From: Candidatus Latescibacterota bacterium
GTDB taxonomy: Bacteria; Latescibacterota; UBA2968; UBA8231
Reading direction: 5' to 3'
DNA length: 35,384 nucleotides
Assembly: GCA_021295675.1 (NCBI GenBank)
Contig: JAGWBY010000015.1
Span: 10,945-46,328 of the forward strand
Numbering within the stretch: the first letter of the stretch is position 1; each line of letters begins with the position of its first letter. Below the pieces are notes generated by a model, which searched no databases, was not told the origin of the DNA, and saw nothing but the letters and a program-made list of their open reading frames with translations. Shown piece after piece: positions 7,505 through 17,400 of the stretch. The translations under genes were made by a program, and so were the position numbers.

Positions 7505-8318
7505 ACCGGATCCCAATGTCTATATCCGTCAACTGCGGAAGATAGGCTTCCCGATTCGCTGCGGGCAGGGACTCCTTCTCAAACCACCACGACCCACCCC
7601 GCAGCACCCCGAACTCCCCGCGCAACGGCCCCTGCGGATTGTCCCGTGGACTTTCTGCATAGTACGTGTCCCCATACCAATCGGACACCCATTCCCACAC
7701 ATTGCCCGCCATGTCGTGCGCCCCGTACGGCGACACCCCAGTGGGACGGCTGCCCACCGGCTCGGTCGCTCCGGCGATAAAGCGAAAGTTGGCCTCGTCT
7801 CCTTCCAACTCGTATCCCCAAGGATATATGCGCCCATCGGTGCCGCGCGCGGCCTTCTCCCACTCGGCTTCCGTCGGCAGCCGCAGACCAGCCCACGCGC
7901 AATAGTCGAACGCGCTTTGGCGGTTTACGCAGTTGATGGGATGGGTGTCTTCTATGTCTTTGTCCCAATTGCAGTTAGGGGCATAGGCCGGCTCTTCACA
8001 GGCGTCGTCCTCCACGCAGCGCCGGTACAGTCCTATGGTGACCTCGAACTGGTCGATGTAGTAATCAGAAAGAAAAACTTGGTGCGGCGGCCGCTCATCT
8101 GGGTCACCCGCATCCCAGCCCATCACAAAAAGACCTTCGGGTACGCGGACCATGGCGTGATCGGCTTTGTTGACCTCAGTAACTTCGCTAGCCTCTGCGG
8201 TAGCAGGATCCTCTTCGGGCGCAGTGGGCGCAACTACGCGGTCTTCGCTCACTTGCCCTGAGTCCTTTTGCCCGCAACCAAGCGCCAACAAGGCCATGCA
8301 AACCAGTGCGCGACTCAC
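7488..8318 (-). CDS. formylglycine-generating-enzyme-fold (SUMF1/FGE-sulfatase) lipoprotein
   Basis: The start is placed at GTG 8318, just after the upstream stop (8330-8332), giving SRALVCMALLALGC as a lipoprotein signal. An acidic linker of about 50 residues precedes an FGE-sulfatase domain from MVRVPEGLFVMG to GIRCARDF. Typical family landmarks are HQVFLSDYYIDQFEVT, LRLPTEAEWEKAARG, IYPWG, HDMAGNVWEWVSDWY and VLRGGSWW. The two active-site cysteines that follow RGGS in true formylglycine-generating enzymes are absent (RGGSWWFEKESLPAANRE). A sulfatase-activating role is therefore unlikely; many such domains are non-catalytic or act in other reactions. It sits between the OPT-like gene and the leucine-rich lipoprotein in one minus-strand unit. 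Confidence 0.8.
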   Translation of the reverse strand: MSRALVCMALLALGCGQKDSGQVSEDRVVAPTAPEEDPATAEASEVTEVNKADHAMVRVPEGLFVMGWDAGDPDERPPHQVFLSDYYIDQFEVTIGLYRRCVEDDACEEPAYAPNCNWDKDIEDTHPINCVNRQSAFDYCAWAGLRLPTEAEWEKAARGTDGRIYPWGYELEGDEANFRFIAGATEPVGSRPTGVSPYGAHDMAGNVWEWVSDWYGDTYYAESPRDNPQGPLRGEFGVLRGGSWWFEKESLPAANREAYLPQLTDIDIGIRCARDF

Positions 8319-8329
8319 CGTGAGAATCC

Positions 8330-10278
8330 TCAGAACACGACCTGCGACACGGCCTTGGAAATCAGCGCAATGGCAATGGACGTCATGCCAATCAGCCCCA
8401 CGCCGCACGAGTACCCGGCCAGCACAATGGGCGCATACGCGTACCAGCGCTCAGGGCCAAAGCGCTTTTGCAAGTAGAACCGACCCAGCAGGGCACCGAC
8501 GAAGTTGAGGATGGCAAAGTGCGGCCAGCCGCCGAGGCCGGCGACAAAACCATAGAAGATCCCCAGCGGCGCGCTGAGTGCGCTCAACAACGCGTACAAT
8601 GCGCCGCTAAAGACCAACCCAATCCCGATGTAATCCCAGCGAATAATTTGCGTCACCAAGCTCTGGCCCGCGCCCGGCAGCGTTGACTTAGCCCAGAACG
8701 CCTGCATGGTGGCGTGGAAGGGCCACATCTTTTGCACGAACGGGTACGCCGAAGAGGGAATCGGCCCTAACTTCCATATCAGCGACCAGAACAGGAAGCT
8801 ACACACGAACATCACAGCCAAGGTCAGAGCCGTCATCTTGACGATGCTGCCAAAGCGGGTGCGCGTCAGCTCTAGCTGCTTGAACACTTGCGCTTCGTAG
8901 CCCCACTGGAAGATCGGCACCGGCGCGAACCAGATCCCGGCTCCTTGGTAGCCGGACAAATAAAAGCTGGCCTCGCGCAGATAGGGAAACGTCACCCCCT
9001 GCGGCGATCCCGTCAGGCCGATCATTCGCGTGCCGATGTACGAGTAGATCGGCGTCCACACAAAGCCGAAGAGCGCGGTGATCCACCAAGGAAAATCGGG
9101 CACCAAATAGTACACCATCAGCACGAAGCCCAGCGTGCTCACCGCCCAGATTCCCAAGGCCATGACAATGCGGATGTCGCCGCGCTCGGAGCTGAGGGCC
9201 CGATCAGCTTCCCGAGCTGGGGCGCGCTCCTTACTAGCGGCGAGCAAGACCTTGCCCGCTGTATAAAAGCCCACCACCGCAACCACGATGGCCCCACCCA
9301 GCGAAAAGCTCAGCCAGAAGTCAAAGGTATTGGCAATCTGCGTGGGAATCGACGACATGCCCGGCTCCCAAGTGTGCAGGATGCCGTAGGCGTAGAGGAT
9401 CGGGTTGGCGACCAAGTTGACCAAAATCGACGAGGCAAATACCCCTACTACGACCCAGAACGGCAGCACGAGGCCGAACAGCACGTGGATCAAATCCGTG
9501 GCCAAGCCAATGACCGCGGCGGGCAAAACCGCTTTTAGCGGCACGGTAAAGTCGATGAAGGGAATCGGCAAAATCGACACAGTCTCGGTCAGAAAGACCG
9601 ACGACAGCGTTGGTACCACCACGTAGAATACGCCCCCCGTGCTGAACACGTGCCAGCGCCAGCCCTCCTGCTTAGCCGAGGTCTCGGCAAGGGCGGTGGC
9701 ACCGCCAGCCTGCACATACGCCATGGGAAAGGGCAAACGCTCAATATCGTGGGTGATGCGGAAAAGCACGTAGCCCAGCGACAGGGCATTGACCCGCTGC
9801 AATGCTACGGCGCAGAGGAGGATCGCGATGGGCTTAAGCCACGCGCTGTCGAGGAAGCTGCGCTCTAAGAGCGCCTCCGAGCCACGCGGGGGCACGACCC
9901 AGGTCGGAATGTGTTCGGCCAGTCCGTCGGCCTGGGGCGATTGGATCAAATATTGATCCCAAATCAACACGCCGAATGGACCGCCGAAGAGGTCGGCCCC
10001 AGTGCCTAACTTGCCGCCCATCATCACCAAGCCGCCGGCCACCCAGTAGAGGATGATGATCTCCTGAGTCCGCAGGGACACGAAGGTCCGCTTGGCCATT
10101 TCGATAAACAGAATCAGGGTCACCCATTCGGCACCCCCGGCCATGCTCATCCCGGTCACCAGCCCGACACGAAGCCGACGAAGAGCGCAGCCCACAGGGT
10201 CTTTGCATTGAAGCCCGGTTCAAAGGGGGCGTCGGCGGGCATAACCGCGAAGCGCTCTTGGGCGTTGGCTTGTGACAA
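8330..10278 (-). pseudogene. OPT-like multi-pass membrane protein, frameshifted near the N-terminus
   Basis: The main frame encodes about 610 residues with a dozen or more hydrophobic helices. Motifs include IERLPFPMAYVQAGGATALAE and IGTRMIGLTGSPQGVTFPYL, resembling OPT-type (oligopeptide/metal-chelate) transporters of uncultured bacteria. The natural N-terminus is in another frame. A TTG at 10278 follows GGGGAG and reads SQANAQERFAVMPADAPFEP, then NAKTLWAALFVGFVSGW to a TGA (10156-10158). The body then continues as VGLVTGMSMAGGAEWVTLIL in a different frame. Relatives have about eight residues, including a helix turn, between GFV and GLV, so about 22 bases are probably deleted at 10163-10170. 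An ATG at 10195 in the body frame yields only out-of-frame residues before the junction. Distant relative of the broken gene at 2474-4353. Confidence 0.65.
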
Positions 10279-10298
10279 AAATCACTCCCCTCGTTTGC

Positions 10299-11951
10299 TC
10301 AGTTCTGCACCAATTCGTCGTCCAAATACCGCAGGTGATCTTCGTACACGTCTATCTGCTCAGTGTATTTTTTGTGCAAATCCCGCAGATAGCGGTTGAA
10401 GTACTCCCGCTCGGTGCGCTCCTGCACGTCCCGCACCACCGCATTCCGCACTTGCTCTAGCTCTAGGCCGTGATAAACCTCTGGATGTCGTTCGACAACC
10501 CGGAAGATCGAATAGCCCCCCCTCGTTTGGATCGGCCCTTGGAGTTGGTTCAACTCGGCATTCATCACCGCGTTCATCCAAACCTCCCCTAAAAAAGGGG
10601 CCTGCGATTCGGAGACGTACAGGAGGCCATCTTTGGCGTTGCGGCGCCGACTGTGGGCGCGGGCCAGAGCCGACCACTCGGCACCCGCCTCAATCTGAGC
10701 CGTGATCTGGCGTGCTTCACTCGGGGTCTCGAGCAAAATCTCCTCTAATTGTGCGTGGGGGGGACTGCGAAAGCGGTGCTTGTGCTCCTCGTAGAAGGCC
10801 CGCAGTTCGTCCTCCGTCGGCTCGGGGGCCTCGGCCAAGATCTGCTCGCGTAGTTTCATCAGCATTAGGTTGCCCAACGCCAACTCATGCGACCGCGCGA
10901 AAGCCTCGCTTTTATCGAGGCCCTTGCGCCGGGCGTCGTGGGCCATGATGCGGGTGGGGAAGTGGCTTTCAGATAGTTTCTCGTTGACGGCGTCGGCAGT
11001 CGCTTCTGGCCACAGTTGGCCCGATGGTCGCACGGCCTCTACGACCTCTGCCACATCCATCTGCAAGCCCTCGAAAGCATAGACCGGATGCTGGCGCTGG
11101 GCCTCGGCCAAATCCGCATAACGGACCGCGCCCTGTAAGACGCTTACTACAATATCCATGCCCTCGGCGTCAAAAACCGTATCCAAATCCCACTTGAGGT
11201 GCCGCAGGTACGATTCGCGCAGTTGTTTTTGCTGTTCGTCGCCGAGTGCCTCGCGGATGCCTTCTTCGACCTCGACCAAATCAGCGCGGCGACGTTCCGC
11301 CACTTTGGCGATGACGAATCCTCCGTGCAAGGGGAGCGGCTCGGTCACGCCGCCCATGGGCAGGGCGAACACCGCTTGCGCCAAGTCGGGGGGGCTATCG
11401 AAGGGCGAATAGGCCAACCGCCGGATTTCACCGGTATGCACGCCGTAATAGGGATCGGCGGCGAACTGACGACCTGCTTCCGCAAAGTCCTCGCCCTGCG
11501 CCAAAAGCGCTTGCACCTGACGCGCTTGTTCCCGGCTAGGCACAAAAATCTCCATGGTGGTGACCTTTTCTCCCCACCCCGGCCGCGCGTAGGCTTTTTC
11601 GACGTCGTCCTCAGTCACCGCGACCTTGGCCGCAACGTTGCGCCGCAACATTGCGTCGGCGAGGGCCTTGGTTTCGCGCTTGGCGAGTTCGTCTAAGACC
11701 TCTTCGTCGCGCTGCAAACCCCGCTCGTTGGCCGCCAAGAGCAACACCTCACGGTCAATTAGCGTTTGCAAGTTGTCCCGGTGCTGCGAGCGCATGGCTG
11801 CCTCTTTGAGATTGGCCTCAAAGGTGCTCAGATCGGCTGCGGTGATCTCGACCTCGCCGACCTTGGCCAGCAGATGAGCGTTATCCGGTCCCTCATCGCC
11901 ACAGCTAATGCAGGCCCAGATTAGCAGCCCAGCCAACAGCGATTTGTGCAT
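10299..11951 (-). CDS. parvulin-type peptidyl-prolyl isomerase lipoprotein (SurA/PpiC-like)
   Basis: The start is ATG 11951, giving HKSLLAGLLIWACISC as a lipoprotein signal. A longer in-frame start at 12005 would run through an intrinsic terminator, so it is rejected. A SurA-N-like helical region (VGEVEITAADLSTFEANLKE) is followed by a first parvulin-like domain (from TTMEIFVPSREQA to GGFVIAKVAERR), a second helical segment, and a second rotamase-like domain (QLEEILLETPSEA to RGGYSIFRVVERHP). Such proteins assist folding of outer-membrane proteins in the periplasm. The domain arrangement and its place next to a large barrel-encoding operon fit a chaperone for those barrels. It heads the four-gene minus-strand set down to 6716. 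Confidence 0.8.
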   Translation of the reverse strand: MHKSLLAGLLIWACISCGDEGPDNAHLLAKVGEVEITAADLSTFEANLKEAAMRSQHRDNLQTLIDREVLLLAANERGLQRDEEVLDELAKRETKALADAMLRRNVAAKVAVTEDDVEKAYARPGWGEKVTTMEIFVPSREQARQVQALLAQGEDFAEAGRQFAADPYYGVHTGEIRRLAYSPFDSPPDLAQAVFALPMGGVTEPLPLHGGFVIAKVAERRRADLVEVEEGIREALGDEQQKQLRESYLRHLKWDLDTVFDAEGMDIVVSVLQGAVRYADLAEAQRQHPVYAFEGLQMDVAEVVEAVRPSGQLWPEATADAVNEKLSESHFPTRIMAHDARRKGLDKSEAFARSHELALGNLMLMKLREQILAEAPEPTEDELRAFYEEHKHRFRSPPHAQLEEILLETPSEARQITAQIEAGAEWSALARAHSRRRNAKDGLLYVSESQAPFLGEVWMNAVMNAELNQLQGPIQTRGGYSIFRVVERHPEVYHGLELEQVRNAVVRDVQERTEREYFNRYLRDLHKKYTEQIDVYEDHLRYLDDELVQN

Positions 11952-11985
11952 AAAAAGAGGAGCTAGACGGAAGGTCCAGCTCCTC
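11952..11985 (-). terminator. intrinsic terminator ending the envelope operon
   Basis: On the minus strand GAGGAGCT (11985-11978) and AGCTCCTC (11964-11957) form an 8-bp perfect stem around a 13-base loop, followed by TTTTT. It lies between the lipoprotein gene ending at 12040 and the PPIase start at 11951. Confidence 0.8.
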
Positions 11986-12039
11986 GCAATGAGATATTCT
12001 GCCATACGTACTTATCCAGATGTGGGGCAGCGTCGGGAC

Positions 12040-12807
12040 TCAACCCGCTCCGCCTGCGCTGGTCTCTTCCCTCGTTCCTTGGTCCACCGCAAAACGGAAC
12101 TCGACGTCAATGGTCTCTTCCGGATTGCCGCTGGCGTCAAATGACAGCACGAATTCGTGGAATGTGAGCAGCAACTCGTCGTTTTCTGGCAGCAACGGGT
12201 CGAAGACCAACATGCCTTTTTGACTGCTATCGCGGAAGATCGGTCGATGGCGGTGAAAGACCGTTTTGTAAATAATGCCCATGCGCTCCAGGTTGATTTC
12301 GCGTTCGTTACCCGAAGTGCCGAGCTCCATTCTATAGTACTTGGTAAAGCTGTTGCCCCCCAACACGACGGCCCCCTCGCGCCCGGGATCGTAGTAGCGA
12401 TAGGTCTCGCCGCCCGATTCCATGAGCGCCTTGGCCGGATCGAATTCGATCTTCGCATAGGTCTTGTTTATGACCTCGACTTCAAAGACCGTGAACTGCG
12501 GCGGAATATAGCCCTTCTCGGGATCAATGTCGTCTCGAGTGTAGGGGTTGACGTGGCGACCGTCATATAAAGGTGGGAAGCGCTCGTTGAGTTCGGGATC
12601 GCTCAGGTGCCGCACTCGGATCAAAAGCCCCTCTTTGCTAAAGACCATCGAGCTGTCGTCTGGGTCGATGGTGTAGTCGCCGCGGCCTTCGGGCAGGACG
12701 GGCATCACGTGCAGGTCGTACTCGAGTTGGGGCGGCACCAGCCCTCCGCAACTCCAGACTAGCCCGAGCGCCACTAAGCCGACGAGCGCTATGTACCTCG
12801 CTGTCAT
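12040..12807 (-). CDS. lipoprotein of the envelope operon, paralogue of the 23817-24587 gene
   Basis: This is a 255-residue protein with a lipoprotein signal (TARYIALVGLVALGLVWSC, Cys20). I do not recognise a named family. It aligns over its length with the product of 23817-24587: MPVLPEGRGDYTIDPDDSSM matches EPVLPDGDTYYIDPIDSSV. Both then share YTPP/IPPQ-FTVFEVEVINKT, a central tyrosine-rich segment, and a final LTFHEFVLSFDAS strand. The pattern suggests an Ig- or transthyretin-like beta-sandwich. It is the last gene before the terminator at 11952-11985, 31 bases after the second ExbD. Its place at the end of an ExbB-ExbD run suggests a periplasmic or outer-membrane partner of the motor; this is inference. 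Confidence 0.6.
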   Translation of the reverse strand: MTARYIALVGLVALGLVWSCGGLVPPQLEYDLHVMPVLPEGRGDYTIDPDDSSMVFSKEGLLIRVRHLSDPELNERFPPLYDGRHVNPYTRDDIDPEKGYIPPQFTVFEVEVINKTYAKIEFDPAKALMESGGETYRYYDPGREGAVVLGGNSFTKYYRMELGTSGNEREINLERMGIIYKTVFHRHRPIFRDSSQKGMLVFDPLLPENDELLLTFHEFVLSFDASGNPEETIDVEFRFAVDQGTREETSAGGAG

Positions 12808-12838
12808 AAAATTGCAACTCCCTTTTTGCTAACTGTCG

Positions 12839-13258
12839 TCAATTGGTTGGTTCCTCGGTTTCAATGTCGATCTGTCCTACGCCTGCCATGGTGGCCATTT
12901 CCATCGCGTCGATGATATGGCCGTGTGCAGCACCGGCATCCGCGGTGATAATCAACGTCGATGAGCCGGTGCGGACCTTCTCGCGCTCTAGCCAACTCGC
13001 TAGCTGTCCCATAGCCACTAGCTGCCCGTTGATTTCGAGCTGGCCCTCGCTCGAAATGCGCAGATTCAGCTTCTTCTCTGCCTTGAGCTGGTCGTAGTGC
13101 ACCGAGTCGGGCAACTCGATCTTGAGCTGAGTGGCCTTGACGAAAACCGTGGTGGTCATAAAGAAGATCAGCAGCAGGAATACCGCGTCGATCATCGGCG
13201 TCAGGTTCAGTTCGAATTCGCCGGCTTTTTCGGCCAGCGATTGTCTCCGTCTAGCCAT
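12839..13258 (-). CDS. ExbD/TolR-type proton channel subunit, Asp form
   Basis: Starting at ATG 13258 (ARRRQSLAEKAGEFELNLTP), this is a 139-residue single-pass protein. An upstream in-frame start at 13300 would lie within the preceding gene. The transmembrane segment NLTPMIDAVFLLLIFFM carries the conserved Asp that is proton-conducting in ExbD, TolR and MotB relatives. The C-terminal ~90 residues are a periplasmic ExbD/TolR domain (LRISSEGQLEINGQ to ITADAGAAHGHIIDAMEMA). It is separated by four bases from the other ExbD gene. With ExbB it forms the inner-membrane motor that converts proton-motive force into work across the periplasm. Confidence 0.88.
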   Translation of the reverse strand: MARRRQSLAEKAGEFELNLTPMIDAVFLLLIFFMTTTVFVKATQLKIELPDSVHYDQLKAEKKLNLRISSEGQLEINGQLVAMGQLASWLEREKVRTGSSTLIITADAGAAHGHIIDAMEMATMAGVGQIDIETEEPTN

Positions 13259-13262
13259 GACG

Positions 13263-13682
13263 CTATCCTTCTCCGCTCTTGGCGAAAGCGATGGCCTCAA
13301 TACCCTCGCCGCGGGCGATGTCCATCACCTGCACCACATAAGAGTGAGGTATTGAACGCGCGGACTCTAAGATCACGTTCTTGGTGTTGTCAGTCTCAAT
13401 GACTTGCCGGATCTTTTCCGCCAATCTCGCCTTATCCGTAACCTCGCCGTTGACTTGGATCGTCTGATCCGGATCAATCACGATGTTCATGTCCTTAGTC
13501 GCTCGCGACTCGCCTTCGCCGCCCGGCAGATCTACGCTCAGGCCCTTGGGGTTGACGAAGGTGGTCGCCACCATGAAGAAAACCAACAGCAAGAACATGC
13601 AGTTGATCAGCGGAGTCAGATCCGGGTTTTCCGAGGTCTTGAAGGCACTTTTGCCGAATCCGCTCTTTCGTCTCTGCCGCAT
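13263..13682 (-). CDS. ExbD/TolR-type subunit with Asn in place of the channel Asp
   Basis: A 139-residue single-pass protein, Arg/Lys-rich at the N-terminus (RQRRKSGFGKSAF). Its transmembrane segment is DLTPLINCMFLLLVFFMVAT. At the position of the conserved Asp (TPxID in the neighbouring ExbD) it has Asn. The periplasmic domain is a normal ExbD fold (IVIDPDQTIQVNGEVTD to VVQVMDIARGEGIEAIAFA). Two ExbD genes in tandem can give a heterodimer in the ExbB pentamer. Here only one subunit would carry the titratable carboxylate. It follows ExbB by 18 bases. Confidence 0.86.
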   Translation of the reverse strand: MRQRRKSGFGKSAFKTSENPDLTPLINCMFLLLVFFMVATTFVNPKGLSVDLPGGEGESRATKDMNIVIDPDQTIQVNGEVTDKARLAEKIRQVIETDNTKNVILESARSIPHSYVVQVMDIARGEGIEAIAFAKSGEG

Positions 13683-13700
13683 CGCCGCGTCTCTTTCTGC

Positions 13701-14375
13701 CTAGCTGGCCTCCTGCTGACTGGCTTGGAAGCGCACCAGCAGGGTATTGGCGAAGGCGTGACAGTATAGCTCCACGCTCTTGAAGACCTTTTCCGCACGA
13801 CCGGAGAGGTAGCGGTGGAAGATGATGGTCGGAATGGCGACGATGAGGCCGCTAGCCGTCGTGATCAGGGCCTCGGAGATGCCACTGGCCACAGCCGCCG
13901 GATCGCCGGCCCCGGCGCGAGCAATGGCGTCAAAGGCGTTAATCATACCCATGATCGTGCCCAACAACCCCATCAGCGGGGAGAGGACGCCAATGGTTCC
14001 GAGCGCGTTGAGCAAGCGACCTAAGTACATCTCGCCAGCCTCCTCAGTGGCCAAGATCAACTCCTGGCGCATGTCCTCTAGGTCCGTGCGATTTTCCAGC
14101 ACTAAGGTATCGTAGCGCTTCACCAATGCGGCGAAAATGAAGTTGAGCACGCCACTGCCCTGCCGAAACAACTCAATGGCCCCGCCTTCGCCTTGACTGC
14201 TGAGCACTTCCTCGGCCTCGTTGAGCTGCTGTTCGGCTTCCTCTTCGCCCGGGACCGTCAGCAGACGCCACAGCCGTTCTATGATGATGGCTAGGGCGAT
14301 CAGCAAGCAGAGCAACAGAGGCCACATGATAGGCCCGCCTTTGAAAAACTGGTCAACTAAAAAATTCTGCTCCAT
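13701..14375 (-). CDS. exbB: ExbB/TolQ-type proton channel protein
   Basis: A 224-residue protein with the three-helix MotA/TolQ/ExbB layout. Helix 1 is at residues ~14-34 (GGPIMWPLLLCLLIALAIII), followed by a long charged cytoplasmic helix. Helices 2 and 3 come near the C-terminus (NALGTIGVLSPLMGLLGTIM, and ISEALITTASGLIVAIPTII). The G-LGT-GM and TTA-GL-AIP motifs line the ExbB pore and are intact. Five copies surround the ExbD dimer in the inner membrane. It is preceded by the 1,081-residue TPR gene and followed by both ExbD genes. Confidence 0.9.
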   Translation of the reverse strand: MEQNFLVDQFFKGGPIMWPLLLCLLIALAIIIERLWRLLTVPGEEEAEQQLNEAEEVLSSQGEGGAIELFRQGSGVLNFIFAALVKRYDTLVLENRTDLEDMRQELILATEEAGEMYLGRLLNALGTIGVLSPLMGLLGTIMGMINAFDAIARAGAGDPAAVASGISEALITTASGLIVAIPTIIFHRYLSGRAEKVFKSVELYCHAFANTLLVRFQASQQEAS

Positions 14376-14423
14376 TACAACCTCCCGGTATTGTGTCCTA
14401 CTTTGCGTTGCGTTGAAAGCTCG

Positions 14424-17400
14424 CTAGAGCCGGTTTTCCACGATCCACTCTCGGTGCATCTTGGCAAAACTGACCACGTCGGCATTTTCCGGCTTGTCGC
14501 CACCCTTTTCTTCCACTACCTGATAGTTTTCCACGGCCTGCGACCACTGGCGCGTGATTTCATAGACCAGCCCCAAGTTGCCGGGGTAATCGCGGATAAT
14601 TTTCTGTAGGGCTGGCACGGCCTGCTCGTAGTCTTTGGCTTCAAAGAGCTTCATGGCCTCGTTGTAGCTAAAGCTGGCCTGGATTTCGCTTAGCTCTTCC
14701 ACTAAAGTTGTGGCCCGTGACGCCTCCTCGGAGTTGGGATATAGCTTGAGTACTTTCTCGTAGGCCGCCATAGCCTCGTCATAAGACTGGATATTGTAGT
14801 AGTAGTCGCCAATGGTAAACTGCGCTTTGGGGGCGAATTCGCTCTCGGGGTAATTGGCAACTAGGTCTTGCATCGCGCCTACTGCTTGCTCCATCTCCTC
14901 TTGTTCGACAAAGGACCAAGCCAACGCGTACTGCGCTGACCCGCCGTATGGCCCTTGGGAATATTTGGCCAAGAGGGCTTGGTAGGCGGTCACGGCCTCG
15001 GCAAAGGCCTGCTCGTTGTAGTAGTTTTCGCCAATGAGAAAAAGCGCTTCTTCCTCGTATTGGGACTGGAGATAGCGCTCGACCAGTTCGGTAAAAGCGG
15101 CCGCGGCCTCCTTAAACCGCGTCAGGACTTGGAGGCTGTGGGCCAGATAATACTGGCCGTGAATGCGGTTGGCGTTGCGCGGATATTTGTCAACAAAGGA
15201 CTTGAAGCTCTTGGCAGCGGTGGCGTAGTCGCCGTAGCTGATTTCGGCAAAGCCCTTAGAGAAGGCCAAGTTGCCACTCTCACCCGAATTCGGATAGCGC
15301 TTGAGACCTTGGGCAAAGATGCGCGCGGCTTCCTCATACTTCTGCTGCTGTAGCAGCGCGTTGCCGATGATGGAATAGGCGCGTTCCTTGCGGTAGTAAC
15401 CCGCTTGATTGTCGTCTTCAAACTGCATGTCGAGGAGCTGGCGAGCGAATTTCTCGGCTTGGACAAAGTCCTGCTGATCGTAGTACAGCTCGGTCAGCAG
15501 CATACTAAAGGTCGCCTGCTCCTGCAGGTCGTCCGACGCGGCAATGAGTTCTTGATAGTAGCTAGCCGCCTCTTCTTGCCGTCCCAAGCGGATCATGCCC
15601 GCCCCCAGCGTGCGGAAGGCGCTGTCCTTTATCTGGGGCGCAGGATCGCTTTCGAGCAGGGCCTTCATATCATCCAGCGATGCCTCATAGCTCACGCGGG
15701 CCTGAGCCGTGTCGCCGACCGCGTCTTGCTGTTTGGCGACCTCGTAGTACGCACCGCCGCGGGCCAGCAGCGAATTTTGCAAAATGTGCACGGGCGGATT
15801 CAGCCCAATGGCCTGCCCCCAAGCGTCGATCGCACCTGCGAAATTATCCTCGGCGAAATGCACCCGGGCCAAGGTGTAGTGCATCTGTCCTTTTAAGGTG
15901 TCGTCGCCGGCTTGGTCCAAGGCACTAGAGAGAGCCTTGCGCGCCTTTTCGTACTCTTGTTTGCCCATGTACAGCTCGGCTAACTCGACCTGCACGGTAG
16001 GCCACTTGTCCCAACCTTCTTCCACCGTCTCATAGGCGGCAATGGCGCTGTCTGTATCCTCGAGGCGCTTGTAGGTGAGTCCCAACTCCATCCGCGTCGT
16101 ATTGCGCAGTTCCGAATCCGGGAAGTGGTTGAGGAAAGATGTATAGATCTCCTCGGCCCGCTTGAGTTCGGATGCGGCATAGGCGATGCGGGCCAACTGC
16201 AAAAGGCCGTTGGGAGCCGCCGGATGGTCCGCATACTCATCGACTAACCGCTGGTACAGCGGCTGCGCGACTTCGTTTTTCTTGAGGAGTTGGTTGGCAA
16301 AGCCGGCGTTAAAAAGCACATCCGGTATCAGAGCGTTGTCCTCGCGCTGGCTCAAGAGCTGATCGTAGCTTTCGAGCGCCTTGGCAATCGCCTCGTCGGC
16401 TCTAGCCGGGTCTTCACTGCGGATCTGCCGCCCGTATTCTTGGTGACACTGGGCAATGCGAAAGAGAACCTTGTAGCGATCAAAGCCTATGCGCTGGGCC
16501 ACATCGCCGTAGGCATTGAGGTATATCTCGTATTCTTGCGCCGACTTGAGGTACTCTTCCTGGTCGAAAAGCATCAAGGCGACCGTTAGCTGCGTGCGGG
16601 CTTGAAAGAGCTTGTCCTCGACCTTTTCGATGGCGTCCTTGTACGCGACGATGGCCGCTGTCGTGCCCCGCTCCTTCTGCACCAACTCGGCGATGCGGAT
16701 ATAGCTATTTTGCACCAAGACCGGCTCAGCCGCGTACTCGACCGGGAGTACGGCATAAGCGGCGAGAGCCTTTTCGACCTCGTCGGTGCGCGCGTAGATA
16801 TCGCCCTTTTTCAGGTGGGCCTTGGCGACTAACTCGCGCGCCGTCTCCTTGACCAACCCCTTGAGCTTGAGGGTGGTCATCTCGATGATTTCTTCCTCGG
16901 TCATCTGCGCGAAGTCGTAGCGGGCGATCAGGCGGTCGAGGTACTCCAGCGCATCTTCGTACTGTCCTAGCTTATCGTAGCTTTCGGCGATCTGGAAGAG
17001 CGAGCGATCGGCGTTAGAACCTCTGGGGGCCAAGACCAAGACCTGCTTGAAGCTGGCGATGGCCTCTTCGTAGCGCTCCAATTCAAAGTAGGACCACGCT
17101 CGGTCGTAGTGAACGGACGCCTCGTAGAGGCTGTGGGGGAAGCTGTGCAGCAGCGCGTCCCCCTGCTCAATGACCTGCTCGTACTCCTTGAGTTGGTAAC
17201 TCGTCTGAATCATCTGATACTGAGCCATCACTCGGGTTCGATCATCGACGCGCTCGTCCGCAGCTAGGGTGCGGAAGTGGTCGCGGCTCTTGTTGAGATC
17301 TTGCAGCGCCTCCTCGTAGCGAGCGTCGGCCTCGGCCTCTTTTTTCTCTGAGCGCAAAAACTGCGAGCGCTGCAATTTTTCGAGACCTAGCTTGTTGTAG

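Noticed and set aside
7143..8261. A 372-codon plus-strand open frame over the leucine-rich and FGE-fold genes
   Set aside because: The opposite strand encodes two clear lipoproteins with family motifs; this frame is Pro/Ser/Arg-rich and shows no domain.
7488..8318. Active sulfatase-activating formylglycine-generating enzyme
   Set aside because: The two catalytic cysteines after RGGS are absent and no sulfatase gene is in the window.
2474..10278. Programmed ribosomal frameshifting in the broken membrane-protein genes
   Set aside because: No slippery heptamer or downstream structure is evident at the junctions, and conserved residues appear to be missing there, which frameshifting alone would not explain.
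11952..12005. N-terminal extension of the PPIase gene to the in-frame ATG at 12005
   Set aside because: The extension would translate through an intrinsic terminator, and the internal ATG at 11951 gives a proper lipoprotein signal.
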